A stretch of DNA of 64,000 nucleotides, from the NCBI RefSeq assembly GCF_024347595.1, contig NZ_AP025507.1, forward strand, positions 124,001 through 188,000, written 5' to 3'. The stretch's first letter is position 1, and the number at the start of each line of letters is the position of its first letter. This stretch comes from Vibrio pomeroyi (GTDB lineage: Bacteria > Pseudomonadota > Gammaproteobacteria > Enterobacterales > Vibrionaceae). The translations under genes and the position numbers were made by a program. This document shows positions 17,801 through 26,348 of this stretch, in pieces. The notes under the pieces were generated by a model. The model saw only the letters and a program-made list of their open reading frames with translations. It ran no database searches and was not told the origin of the DNA.

Positions 17801-19750
17801 GCGGGTTGGACACTTCCAGACACCAGTGAAGTATTCACGTTGTCGCAGAGAGATCCTGCAACACTGCCATCAAATCTAAGAAGTGGTTACTTGGTATCGA
17901 ATAAGTCAGTGAATGTATTAGCGGATAAAAATGGCGTCGCTGTCACTATCAACAAAGGCCAAGAATCTGTTGAGCAATATTACAGTAAATACGCATACGC
18001 TAAATGGCAATTGCCATCAGGTGCAGAGTTACTCACTGGTGTAGATAGCGCGACGACTGAAATAACCGCCTTTTTGAGTACACAAGATACGAAGATTAAC
18101 GCTACGGAGCTTTATTTAGAAAGCTGGCTAATAGCCAACCAATCTAAGAGTAAAGGTTACGCTGCATTAGAAACCGAAGCTCAAGCTAAAGTAGTAGAAC
18201 TGCAAGCTTTGACCCAACCATGGGCAGATGATCTTAAGAATACGAAGCTAAAGCTAAAAGCTCTTGAGTTTCAGGCATCTGTCGCTCAAAGCCGAACCGA
18301 TACAGAAAGCCTTGAATTCATTACCAAAGTGAAAGCATACAAGGAACAGGTCGCTCAATTAGAGCAAAACACAGTTGCGTTAAGCGCATTAGTATCTGGT
18401 TCTGAATTTGCTCAAAAATTGGCGTTCTTGCAACAGAAATCCGTCGCCCTAACCAACGCAACCAACACACTCAGTTCAGCCTCACTCGCTAAAGATATTC
18501 ACCAAGCAAGTTTAGACCTGTACAACGCGATTTCAGATTTGGAACACCAATATGGCTTGGTTAATACGTTCGTAAACGAGCTGAATACCTCGACACAATT
18601 GATGGGCTCAGAGTTTGACACTCTTGCCGCTCTGTTCCAGAAGTTTATCAGTGAGATGAACACCACAGCCCAAGCCCACAATCTAGTGCAATCAAAAGTG
18701 TTGGCAAAAGACGGACTAAAGCTGGCAAAGGACAATGGCTATAGTGTCTCGCAAGCAGACGCAACCATAATCAGCCGCTTCGCTAAATTGGATGAGCTAG
18801 GTAACTACCTACCGAAAAGCACCACCTACCAACAAGGTTGGCGCTGTGTTGAAGACACCCAAATAGCGGGCAAACGCCGCGTGTGGACACTGCTTAAAGA
18901 CGGCCGACCAAATGGTGCTGACGATCTCGCTTATGACGCTTCGGCATCAGGTGTAGCGAGTGTCTTGGGCAGTAATGGTCTGCTAGAGAGTACTAACAAC
19001 GCTAACTTATGTGGCTTCAATGATTGGAAGGTACCAGGGCTATCTCAGCTGTTATCACTACAGACTAAAGCTATTTCTAGTTCAAACTCGACCATAACGA
19101 TCGATACAGATGCATTCCCTCATCACCGAGGGTTGGATCCGGAGTATGACAAGTCTAGCTATTACGGTGGCGTGACCTTTTACTACTGGTCGAATCAAGC
19201 AAAGGACACTAAGCAATACGTAACAAACTACAGCTCTGAACGCAGCTACCAAGATGTACGTAGTTCGAAAATCGACGGTACTGAAGATGCTGTCATCTTA
19301 GGACGTCTTGTCAGAGAAAAAGCGACCACATACCAGTACCTAGATATGCAAGGGAACGTCGTGGCCGATCGCCAAAATGCCATTTGCGTACAAGACACTG
19401 ACAGTAACCTTGTTTGGCAACTGTTTACCAACGGAGACACTAGCCGTTTCAAGAAGTACGTAGAGGTAACGCCGTTAATTTCAACACGAAATACACAAAC
19501 AGTATGTGGCAAGGCGAGTTGGCGCTACCCATCGAAAGCAGAGCTATACGGGTTGCTACCGATCAATGCGGATGTCTTTAAATTTAACGAAGTGACTGGT
19601 GGAGGTTATTCCAACCATAGTTCCTATATCACCAACGACCCCGCTCCTTACGGTCGAGTCCTCGGATTGAATATGACAACCATGGATGAAAGCCAAGTTG
19701 GCACTCAAAGTTACGACGGCCGCTACCTATACCGACTCGTTGCCAAATAG
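14870..19750 (+). CDS. 1626-aa multidomain surface lipoprotein (repeats plus DUF1566-like domains)
   Basis: The start is GTG with GGAG 5 bases before it. The lipobox is LIAC at about residues 18-21. A loop (CFDKNSNAMCDSADGE) and a carboxypeptidase-regulatory-like beta domain follow to about residue 95. From about 270 to 905 there are seven tandem repeats of ~90 residues, each starting PxAPTSP-like, with an F(D/N)W core, a YEYSLDxGxTW strand and a GxxQVRV strand. Next is a DUF1566-like domain (CGIAGWTLPDTSEV), a helical stretch (about 1100-1290) and two more DUF1566-like domains (CGFNDWKVPGLSQL; CGKASWRYPSKAEL). It is probably exposed on the outer membrane. Function is unknown; adhesion is a guess. 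Confidence 0.85.
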   Translation: MVRNPYKLMSVSLVSTMLIACGGAESDPKLKQSQTQPNSQNVSGIALDGYLHNAKVCFDKNSNAMCDSADGEIATTDAEGRFQLDVDNDVTQYPILVEAVAGVTIDMDSPNQPIESGFTLEVPNNNSDVISPVTSLITSVSRTSGISFDEATQLVADDLGIDTQLAVSDYSASNSTKSRELHMFARGVTRVLQEAQIASVDAGIDQVNARKGAMYKLAELDLAEFKTKTDLLSHGASGTDNALKQLGKEYRDQLKVSQEDVDGNDIITRPPAPKHGQVNDASDTFNWQFVRGFNQNTDYEYSLDSGKTWTTVIRKPIVVGKLAFEKGAVQVRVAASNVRNTPAGKPMLSDKAFTLTTVPAAPAWITVNNAINQFDWALVDSFNELDLYEYSLDNGSSWTKATEKPQNIQDLDIPLGHLKVRVAKNDSLGDPTGLSAMSEKPMTVTPAQPAKPVLEFANDSTNQINWLWVTGYNAPSFYEINLGSGWKDVTSLPYLVGNVSLPANSISVRVKSNALDARPAGVPLVISSAFTRSENQPVAPTSPIVDDAENTFAWTNVEGFTGSDSYEYSLDRGITFTPVTSNPQAIPDEMLTKGQVCVRVRAESDPLHDPGEALCSDKSYSVTPSMPAAPTSPTTHDGLDTFDWTFVTGFSEATDYEINVLNAGWAVVTQKPYQLSDQAYAIGSIQVRVKRDPITGRPSSSELTNDVAFTVRPSAPIAPTGLVVNDTDNTLDWAYFGDFTQPEHFEVTLDSGSTWTKVTTKPVVIGNVDKSIGEVQLRVSANPNNGMPHGESALTTQAFTKVFEIPAPTSPEITNTFTGSNPIKTNGFEWDYLTANVDGQSVRFDEAEHYEFTNDKGLTWQPVVSIPQFIGPEAYDKANVGVRLKENAKQGVSNSISDTLWATAASSRFTALKFVPMKTRSQAAGFNYGGSWNTYSLNCIAEYDDKGQGEPTFWAERFSSEIDTVFDKVTQLDDCGIAGWTLPDTSEVFTLSQRDPATLPSNLRSGYLVSNKSVNVLADKNGVAVTINKGQESVEQYYSKYAYAKWQLPSGAELLTGVDSATTEITAFLSTQDTKINATELYLESWLIANQSKSKGYAALETEAQAKVVELQALTQPWADDLKNTKLKLKALEFQASVAQSRTDTESLEFITKVKAYKEQVAQLEQNTVALSALVSGSEFAQKLAFLQQKSVALTNATNTLSSASLAKDIHQASLDLYNAISDLEHQYGLVNTFVNELNTSTQLMGSEFDTLAALFQKFISEMNTTAQAHNLVQSKVLAKDGLKLAKDNGYSVSQADATIISRFAKLDELGNYLPKSTTYQQGWRCVEDTQIAGKRRVWTLLKDGRPNGADDLAYDASASGVASVLGSNGLLESTNNANLCGFNDWKVPGLSQLLSLQTKAISSSNSTITIDTDAFPHHRGLDPEYDKSSYYGGVTFYYWSNQAKDTKQYVTNYSSERSYQDVRSSKIDGTEDAVILGRLVREKATTYQYLDMQGNVVADRQNAICVQDTDSNLVWQLFTNGDTSRFKKYVEVTPLISTRNTQTVCGKASWRYPSKAELYGLLPINADVFKFNEVTGGGYSNHSSYITNDPAPYGRVLGLNMTTMDESQVGTQSYDGRYLYRLVAK

Positions 19751-19779
19751 GCACTCAAAACACCTTTATTAATGACTAC

Positions 19780-19805
19780 AGCAGCCTCAGCTGAGGCTGC
19801 TTTCA
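19780..19805 (+). terminator. palindromic terminator between the giant lipoprotein and the Tad operon
   Basis: A perfect 22-base palindrome at 19780-19801 (AGCAGCCTCAG and its complement) followed by TTTC. It separates the lipoprotein gene from flp, though its U-run is short. Confidence 0.65.
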
Positions 19806-19821
19806 TCTAGGAAATAACAAC

Positions 19822-20001
19822 ATGTTTAACAAGAAAAAGCAGCGCGGCGCGGCCGCTATCGAATACGCAATTCTCGCGGCAGCAATGTCTGTGGTCTTGC
19901 TTAATTTTGTAGGCGGCGAAAATGGTGATCTAACCGAAGCCATTACTGGCGCTTACCAAACTGTCGTCGATCAGCTCCGCGAAGCTCAAGAATCAGAATA
20001 A
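19822..20001 (+). CDS. flp: Flp/Tad major pilin
   Basis: A 59-aa prepilin. A short basic leader (MFNKKKQRG) is followed by AAAIEYAILAAAMSVVLL, the Flp hydrophobic segment. The G|AAAIEY junction is the type IVb prepilin peptidase site, so the mature pilin would be 50 residues. The C-terminal part is polar (ITGAYQTVVDQLREAQESE). TAGGAAATAACAAC precedes the ATG. It is the first gene of the Tad operon, 30 bp before cpaB/rcpC. The protein is assembled in the inner membrane into an adhesive pilus. Confidence 0.92.
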   Translation: MFNKKKQRGAAAIEYAILAAAMSVVLLNFVGGENGDLTEAITGAYQTVVDQLREAQESE

Positions 20002-20031
20002 GTCCGTTTACCGTAAATTAAAGGAATAGTT

Positions 20032-20913
20032 ATGACTGCCAAGCGACTCATGTTGCTTTCGTTATTTTGCTCGGTGCTCGGATTGTCCGTTTTACTGTTG
20101 AGCCAAACCAATAGCGAGTCTGCGACCACCTCTTCTAAACACGCCGCTAAGCAAACGGTCAAAGTGCTGGTTCCAACTCGCACGATTGAGATAGGCCAAG
20201 CCTACACTCCAAACTCGTTCCGATGGAAAGAAGTTCCACAGCAAGAGTTGGAGAACTACATCGACCATGTGACGCCGGAAGATATTTCTGCCGACCACAC
20301 GATGTCAGGGCTAGCACGTACCAAGTTAGTCAAAGACTCAGTGCTATCGAAGGCCGATATTACAGAACCTAAAGGTGGCTACTCGCTCTCATTGAAGTTG
20401 CAACCGGGCTATCGCGCGATTTCGGTTCCTGTCGATCAAGTCACGTCTAATTCAGGCTTCATTGAACCGGGCGACCGAGTGGATATTCTCCTACTCGGTT
20501 CACAAGATGGTGAGCTACTCCGTTACGGCAATTCATCTCAAGGATTGTACGTTACAACGATAGTGCATGATGCAAGAGTCTTGGCATTTAATAACAAGCA
20601 AACGGCAGAATCTTATCAAAAGGCTCGGGAATCGAATGGTTTCGAAAATGGTATCCCTGACAACAGCAGTGTCTCTTTAGAAGTGACACCCGAGCAAGCA
20701 AACCAAGTGGTACTTGCGAAACAATTAGGAAAGTTAACGCTTGTATTGCGTGGGCAAAACGAGGCTCAAGATCAACCTCAACACGCAAATGCAGTGACGC
20801 TGAAAGTCATTTCTCCAGACACAACTCAGGTATTACCTGACGTGGGATTGGTGGAATTTAGAGCCGACAATAAAACGGTTAAAACTAATACTGGAGCTGA
20901 TAACAATGGCTAA
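20032..20913 (+). CDS. rcpC: Flp pilus assembly protein CpaB/RcpC
   Basis: 293 aa with an N-terminal membrane anchor (LMLLSLFCSVLGLSVLLL). An SAF-type domain follows (VLVPTRTIEIGQAYTPNSFRWKEVP and LVKDSVLSKADI). The CpaB core reads GYRAISVPVDQVTSNSGFIEPGDRVDILL. These periplasmic proteins are thought to assist or gate the RcpA secretin, possibly through peptidoglycan contact. It overlaps the secretin gene by 8 bases. Confidence 0.93.
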   Translation: MTAKRLMLLSLFCSVLGLSVLLLSQTNSESATTSSKHAAKQTVKVLVPTRTIEIGQAYTPNSFRWKEVPQQELENYIDHVTPEDISADHTMSGLARTKLVKDSVLSKADITEPKGGYSLSLKLQPGYRAISVPVDQVTSNSGFIEPGDRVDILLLGSQDGELLRYGNSSQGLYVTTIVHDARVLAFNNKQTAESYQKARESNGFENGIPDNSSVSLEVTPEQANQVVLAKQLGKLTLVLRGQNEAQDQPQHANAVTLKVISPDTTQVLPDVGLVEFRADNKTVKTNTGADNNG

Positions 20914-22303
20914 TATCTGTCGTTGGTGGGGTGTTCTCCTGCTCTCAAGCCTATGTGTCTCTTTTGCATCTGCAGCATCAACATTTGATGTGACGATCAA
21001 TGAGGCAAGAATGATTCACTTACCAGAAAAAGCGAAATCCATTTTCATCTCGAGCACCCATATCGCTGATTACCAAACCTTGACCAATACTAAGGTGATG
21101 ATATTCGGTAAGCGAGCGGGCAGCGCTACGATCACCGTTTTAAATGAACAAGAACGCGTGATTTATACCAACAAGATTCGCGTCACGCATAATAGCCGTG
21201 AGTTCAATGAACTGGTTAAAAACAAGTTCCCAGAAGCGTCAGTCAACGCGGAATCTCTGGGCGGAAAGTTATGGCTTAAAGGTCGTGTTCCCTCTCCTAT
21301 GATGGCACACAATATCGTAGCGCTAGCGAAGGGCTACTTATCCCCTATTGTCGGTTCTACCCAACAACAAGAGAGCTCGAATTCACAGGGAAACAGTAAC
21401 AACAGCAATAATTCGACCAACCAAAACCAGCAGACTCAACCCAATGATGATGAGCTGATCAATCAGTTAGTTGTGACCATGCCAAATCAGGTCAACATTC
21501 GTGTGAAGATCGCAGAAGTCTCAAGAAATGTGTCCAACAAGTTGGGAGTGAAATGGGGCTCGATCGCAGATGGTGTGGGGCAATTTTCATTTTCAAAGCT
21601 GCCTAATGTCAGTAGCTGGGGCAAGCCGAGCATTACTGCTCTGATTGATGCACTTGCAACCAATGGGATGATGTCTGTACTTGCAGAGCCTAACTTGACC
21701 GCAATGTCAGGCGAAGATGCTGAGTTCTTGGTGGGTGGACAAGTTCCCTTACCATTGATTACTGCTGATACCACTCAAATCGAATACAAGGATTTCGGTG
21801 TAAAACTGAACTTCACCCCAACCGTACTCAGCCAAAACCGTATTAGTTTGAAGGTGAACCCTGAGGTCAGCAACGTCTCAATCGAAAGCCAACTAGTCAT
21901 ACACGGGACTAACTTCCCATCGTTTACGACTCGTAGTGCGTCCACCACCATTGAATTGGCCAGTGGGCAGAGCTTTGCGTTGGGTGGGTTATTGAAATCG
22001 GAAGACATCGAACAACTGCAGAAAGTCCCATTGATTGGCGAGGTTCCCGTTCTAGGTTCACTATTCCGTTCAAGTGAGTTCACTCGCAGAGAAACTGAGC
22101 TAATCATCATAGTAACCGCGTATCTGGTGCAACCGACGCGTTCAGATTCGATGCCACTACCAACCGATGGATTAATCCCGTTGAGCGATGTTGAACGATT
22201 ACTGGCATGGCCAAGTAATCAACAAAAAGCATCAAATAATAAAGCGACTTACACCGACAACCAGAAGCCTCGCTTACTGGGTGATAACGGGTTCTATTAC
22301 TGA
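20906..22303 (+). CDS. rcpA: Flp pilus secretin RcpA/CpaC
   Basis: 465 aa with a signal peptide (cleavage near ASAAS). An N-terminal pilus-type domain (INEARMIHLPEKAKSIFISSTHIADYQ) leads to an Asn/Gln-rich linker (about residues 151-180). The secretin domain has VNIRVKIAEVSRNVSNKLGVKWG, EDAEFLVGGQVPLP and VPVLGSLFRS. It forms the outer-membrane channel for the pilus. The neighbouring CpaD lipoprotein begins 7 bases after its stop. Confidence 0.94.
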   Translation: MANICRWWGVLLLSSLCVSFASAASTFDVTINEARMIHLPEKAKSIFISSTHIADYQTLTNTKVMIFGKRAGSATITVLNEQERVIYTNKIRVTHNSREFNELVKNKFPEASVNAESLGGKLWLKGRVPSPMMAHNIVALAKGYLSPIVGSTQQQESSNSQGNSNNSNNSTNQNQQTQPNDDELINQLVVTMPNQVNIRVKIAEVSRNVSNKLGVKWGSIADGVGQFSFSKLPNVSSWGKPSITALIDALATNGMMSVLAEPNLTAMSGEDAEFLVGGQVPLPLITADTTQIEYKDFGVKLNFTPTVLSQNRISLKVNPEVSNVSIESQLVIHGTNFPSFTTRSASTTIELASGQSFALGGLLKSEDIEQLQKVPLIGEVPVLGSLFRSSEFTRRETELIIIVTAYLVQPTRSDSMPLPTDGLIPLSDVERLLAWPSNQQKASNNKATYTDNQKPRLLGDNGFYY

Positions 22304-22310
22304 GGCCATC

Positions 22311-22934
22311 ATGAATAAATTATCCTTATTGCTCCCTGCCCTATTTGTGTTTGCGGGATGTGCGCCAACGCTTACACCACAGCAACCTTCTGTCGATGTC
22401 GTGTCCGTGACAAACAAACTGACTTTAACACTGTCGGGCAAAACGTTGTCGGCTCAAGAACAAGCAGACATCTCTGACTTTATTGTTCGTCGAGGCACGC
22501 TGTCCAACTTAATGGTCAAGATCGAAAATACGACTCCGAAAGGTGAAAGCCAACTAGAGAAAGTAAGGCTTCACCTTATCGAATCAGGTCTCTACCCTGC
22601 GCAAATTTCAGTGTCAGACGAAGTAACAGAAGGTAAAGGCGACATCACAATTTTAGTGGAATCTTACCGTGCGAAAGTCCCTGAATGTGACGCAGGGAAA
22701 ACGCCAAGAACCACACTCAACGCTTATCGCACTCAGCGCAACTTTGGTTGTGCGAATACGAGCGCACTTGCACAAATGGTCGCGAATCCAAAAGACCTGA
22801 TTGTTGGTCAACCCATCGACAGCGCACAAGGACAAAAAGCGGTGTCCAGCATCGACAATTACTTTGCGCCACCAGCACAAAACCAACAGACCAACTCTGG
22901 TTCTTCGAATACCACATTAGGAGGCTCGCAATGA
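22311..22934 (+). CDS. CpaD-family pilus lipoprotein
   Basis: 207 aa. The start at ATG 22311 gives a lipoprotein signal (MNKLSLLLPALFVFAGC). The C-terminal CpaD hallmark is present: CDAGKTPRTTLNAYRTQRNFGCANTSALAQMVANPKDL in outline. CpaD/RcpB-like lipoproteins help secretin assembly or stability at the outer membrane. The stop overlaps the tadZ start (ATGA). A longer reading frame upstream lies inside rcpA and is not used. Confidence 0.9.
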   Translation: MNKLSLLLPALFVFAGCAPTLTPQQPSVDVVSVTNKLTLTLSGKTLSAQEQADISDFIVRRGTLSNLMVKIENTTPKGESQLEKVRLHLIESGLYPAQISVSDEVTEGKGDITILVESYRAKVPECDAGKTPRTTLNAYRTQRNFGCANTSALAQMVANPKDLIVGQPIDSAQGQKAVSSIDNYFAPPAQNQQTNSGSSNTTLGGSQ

Positions 22935-24091
22935 ATCAAGTACATAACTTAGCGGTACTCATCGCGGCATCGGAGCAACTCGATACATTAGCTCTCACAT
23001 ACACATTAAATGACTGTGGTATCAACAACATCACGACCTCTTCGATTCAAGAAGATGACATAGTGAGACAGGTACTCAAGAACGACATTAAAACCCTATT
23101 CCTCGATGTTCTGAATTGGGATCTGTCAGAGTCGAAACAGGTTGTGCAACGTTTGATCAAACGTACTGGGTGCCAAGTTATCGCGATTGGGCATTCAACC
23201 GAAATTCTTGCATACCGTGGAATGCTCGCCTCAGGTGCCAGTGACTACTTAGTCAATCCTGTGACATCACAAGATCTTGAACATATCTCGTTTGCTGCTT
23301 TGCAACTCAATAGCAAACAACGCCATGAAAAAGTCATTTCTATTGTCAGTGCGAAAGGGGGTTCAGGAAGCAGCACCATTACCGCGACGCTATCTCAGCA
23401 GCTTGCCGAACTCGGTAAACGAGTGACTTGTATGGATCTCGATTTCTCGATGGGCGATTTGGATCTGCTACTCAATGTTGAAGGCAACACGGCGTTGGTT
23501 GAGCTTTTACAGTATCCAGAAAGATTAGAACCCCTCGTGTTCGAGCGCAGCGGGATCAGTGTGTCACCCGAGCACACGCTCTTTACTGGTTATCTGCCTT
23601 TAGACACAACACCATTTTGGCCACAAAAGAGTGCATTCGATCAGTTTACAAAATTCTGCCTGCAAAGCTCAGACTACTTGTTAATCGACATTCCAACTTA
23701 TTCATTGCGTGACCAGGTTGGCTTTGAAGCACTAAAAAGTGCCGACATCCGAATAATTGTGGTGGAACCTACGCTCAGCTCGATCCGCAATGCAGGTCAG
23801 ATAATTAAACGACTTCAAAACCAAGCAGACTCACAAACGATTGTGGTGCTGAACCATTGTAAATCCGATTCTGCATCCCTGATTTCAGCCCATGATGTGA
23901 AGAAATCACTCGGAACATCGGTAGATGTCGAGATTCCATTTTTACCAAACCATTTCTTGAGCAAATCATCGCTTGGTCAACCGGCCCATAAAGGCAACCG
24001 GAAAGTGAAACTCGCCTTTAACTCTCTACTTGAATTGGTCACTGGTGAGCCGCAGCAAGGCAGCCGCCGTTTTTGGAAGCGAGGCGCATAA
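22931..24091 (+). CDS. tadZ: TadZ/CpaE-type localisation ATPase-like protein
   Basis: 386 aa. An N-terminal receiver-like domain (to about residue 125) precedes a MinD/ParA-type domain. The deviant Walker A region reads KGGSGSST from K142, so the Lys that normally precedes Ser/Thr is Ser. The segment DLDFSMGDLDLLLN is the switch region. TadZ proteins place the Tad machine, often at a pole, and many have weakened ATPase motifs. The start at 22931 overlaps cpaD, and the stop overlaps the tadA ATG by one base. Confidence 0.92.
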   Translation: MNQVHNLAVLIAASEQLDTLALTYTLNDCGINNITTSSIQEDDIVRQVLKNDIKTLFLDVLNWDLSESKQVVQRLIKRTGCQVIAIGHSTEILAYRGMLASGASDYLVNPVTSQDLEHISFAALQLNSKQRHEKVISIVSAKGGSGSSTITATLSQQLAELGKRVTCMDLDFSMGDLDLLLNVEGNTALVELLQYPERLEPLVFERSGISVSPEHTLFTGYLPLDTTPFWPQKSAFDQFTKFCLQSSDYLLIDIPTYSLRDQVGFEALKSADIRIIVVEPTLSSIRNAGQIIKRLQNQADSQTIVVLNHCKSDSASLISAHDVKKSLGTSVDVEIPFLPNHFLSKSSLGQPAHKGNRKVKLAFNSLLELVTGEPQQGSRRFWKRGA

Positions 24092-25437
24092 TGTTTGGTC
24101 AGAACACGCAAACCATTGATCCGATTGAAGTGAATAGCTCTCTATCGCATAAATCCATGACATCAACACCTTCAGTTCGTGAGCATTATCATGTGATTCA
24201 TGAAGAAGTGATTAAGGCGATCGACCCATCGGTTGTAGTGAGCTTAAGTGCGTCCGATCTTGAAGCTAGAATTGCCGAAATGGTGTCAGATATCGTGATC
24301 TCTAAGCAGCTACCGCTTGGTCACAAAGACGTCGCTCATTCGGTGGAACAACTGCTCAATGAGTTTCTCGGTTTAGGCCCACTGCAGCCCTTGCTTGAAG
24401 ACCAAGGCATTACCGACATCATGGTCAATGGTTACCGTGAAGTTTACGTAGAGCGCTCTGGGAAATTACAAAAGACAGCGGTTCAATTTCGTAACGAGGA
24501 GCAGCTACTCAACCTAGCGAGACGCATCGTCAGCAAAGTTGGGAGAAGAATCGATGAATCAAACCCGTTAGTCGATGCACGACTGGATGATGGTAGCCGT
24601 GTCAATGTGATGATCCCACCGCTGGCGCTTGATGGAACCTACATTTCCATCCGAAAATTCAACGAGAATAAGCTCACACTCAGCCAATTGGCGCAGTTTG
24701 GCGCAATGTCGAAGTCGATGATTAAGCTTATCGATATTATTGTGCGCTCCCGCCTTAATGTACTTGTCGCAGGAGGCACTGGTGCTGGTAAAACCACATT
24801 GCTCAATGCGATGTCTTTTAGCATTTCACCTCAAGAGCGCATCATTACCATTGAAGACACCGCAGAACTGCGTCTACAACAACCTCATGTTGTGCGCGCA
24901 GAAACACGCCCTGCCAATGCAGAAGGTTTAATGCCGATTACTCAGCGAGAGTTAGTACGAAATGCGTTACGTATGAGACCAGATCGCATCATTTTAGGCG
25001 AAGTTCGTGGTGATGAAGCCTTTGAAATGATGCAAGCAATGAACACTGGCCATGATGGTTCACTGTGTACATTGCACGCAAACTCGGCGACTGACGCCTT
25101 GGTACGTATGGAAAACATGCTGATGATGAGCCAAGCGACTCTACCTCTGTTCTCATTACGCCGCCAAATCGCAGACACCATCGATGTCGTTATCCAAGTC
25201 GAAAGAATGCGTGATGGCAAAAGGCGCATTGTTTCGATCACCGAGGTGCAAGGGTTGGAAGGAGAGCAATACATCACTCAAGACTTGTTCGCCTTCAAGC
25301 CATTATCGGAAGATCAACAAGGTAACCTGATTGGCGAATATAAGAGTGCTAAGTGCGTACCGAGCTTCAATGAAAAAGCTAAGTACCACCAACTCGATGC
25401 TCAACTTAGAGTCGCTATGGAGCTTGAAGCCGGATGA
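24091..25437 (+). CDS. tadA: Tad secretion ATPase TadA/CpaF
   Basis: 448 aa. The N-terminal domain includes [26 protein letters not shown]. The motor domain has Walker [11 protein letters not shown] (K234), an Asp box ([12 protein letters not shown]) and [31 protein letters not shown]. It is a hexameric cytosolic ATPase that powers pilus extension and probably retraction. The ATG at 24091 overlaps the tadZ stop. It ends in a 4-base ATGA overlap with tadB. Confidence 0.96.
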   Translation: MFGQNTQTIDPIEVNSSLSHKSMTSTPSVREHYHVIHEEVIKAIDPSVVVSLSASDLEARIAEMVSDIVISKQLPLGHKDVAHSVEQLLNEFLGLGPLQPLLEDQGITDIMVNGYREVYVERSGKLQKTAVQFRNEEQLLNLARRIVSKVGRRIDESNPLVDARLDDGSRVNVMIPPLALDGTYISIRKFNENKLTLSQLAQFGAMSKSMIKLIDIIVRSRLNVLVAGGTGAGKTTLLNAMSFSISPQERIITIEDTAELRLQQPHVVRAETRPANAEGLMPITQRELVRNALRMRPDRIILGEVRGDEAFEMMQAMNTGHDGSLCTLHANSATDALVRMENMLMMSQATLPLFSLRRQIADTIDVVIQVERMRDGKRRIVSITEVQGLEGEQYITQDLFAFKPLSEDQQGNLIGEYKSAKCVPSFNEKAKYHQLDAQLRVAMELEAG

Positions 25438-26348
25438 TTCTAGTTCTCACTGTTTTCGTTTTGCTGGTCGTGATCGCGTTGTTCCGTTTGAACTCAAAGC
25501 AAGCCATTGTAAATAAGCGCTTGTTGTTAGTCAGTGGTGGTCAGCGATCACTCTCAGCAGACGTTTCAATAAAAAAAACTAACCACCAGCGAAACAACAA
25601 GCTGCACGCTTTCTTCTTACGAGTTAATGCGTTGCTGCCGGTTTGGGATAAATATTTTATTGCCTTATCAGCTGTCGGCTTCCCGGTCGCGGGTCACATG
25701 TTATTTCCCCAACTGGCAATGCATCATCAACTATTGGCCGCTGTTGGGCTTTGGTTTGTATGCGCATGTTTCTTGGTGATGTATCGCCGAAAAGTGCAGG
25801 TAGAGGAATTCGAACAAGGCATCATCAATGTGCTGGGCTTAATTTCTAGGGCTGTGGCAGCGGGGCTTTCTGTTCCACAAGCGATTGAGCAAGTTTCAGA
25901 GACACAGCCTGGGCTATTAGGGCGTGAGTTCTCTTACATTCGCGATAACTTAGCGCTTGGTTTAAGCCTTCGCCAAAGCCTCGATGATGCATGTGTTCGC
26001 CTTCCTTACAGCAGTTTCCGCTACTTCTCGGTCGCGTTAATCCTGAACCAATCAAATGGTGGCCAACTGCGCGACATTCTTCAAAGCTTAAGCCGAACCA
26101 TGCATGACAACCGAGCGATGAGAAAAAAGGTCAAGAGCTTGACCTCAGAGCCTCGTATGACTGCCCTGTTTTTATCTCTACTGCCAATTGGTTTATTAGC
26201 CGCGATCGCGGTAATGGAACCAACGATGATAGATCGCTTGGTCAATACAAAATCAGGACAAGATGTATTGGTTTATGCGTTATGCAGCGTCTGCTTGGGA
26301 ACCCTAGTCTTGAACTCCCTAACTCGTAACAAGAGGTTCTCGTCATGA
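25434..26348 (+). CDS. tadB: Tad inner-membrane platform protein TadB
   Basis: 304 aa. Hydrophobic helices lie near the N-terminus, around residues 75-110 and at the C-terminus. A T2SSF domain is visible: GLISRAVAAGLSVPQAIEQVSE, GREFSYIRDNLALGLSLRQSL, then ALILNQSNGGQLRDILQSLSRTMHDNRAMRKKVKSLTSEPR. With TadC it forms the platform that TadA acts on. It overlaps both neighbours by 4 bases. Confidence 0.93.
   Translation: MILVLTVFVLLVVIALFRLNSKQAIVNKRLLLVSGGQRSLSADVSIKKTNHQRNNKLHAFFLRVNALLPVWDKYFIALSAVGFPVAGHMLFPQLAMHHQLLAAVGLWFVCACFLVMYRRKVQVEEFEQGIINVLGLISRAVAAGLSVPQAIEQVSETQPGLLGREFSYIRDNLALGLSLRQSLDDACVRLPYSSFRYFSVALILNQSNGGQLRDILQSLSRTMHDNRAMRKKVKSLTSEPRMTALFLSLLPIGLLAAIAVMEPTMIDRLVNTKSGQDVLVYALCSVCLGTLVLNSLTRNKRFSS

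Noticed and set aside
22188..22310. Longer N-terminus for the CpaD lipoprotein
   Set aside because: The extra codons lie inside rcpA; ATG 22311 gives a proper lipoprotein signal.
22748..22930. Longer N-terminus for TadZ
   Set aside because: It overlaps cpaD in another frame; ATG 22931 with the ATGA overlap fits the operon pattern.
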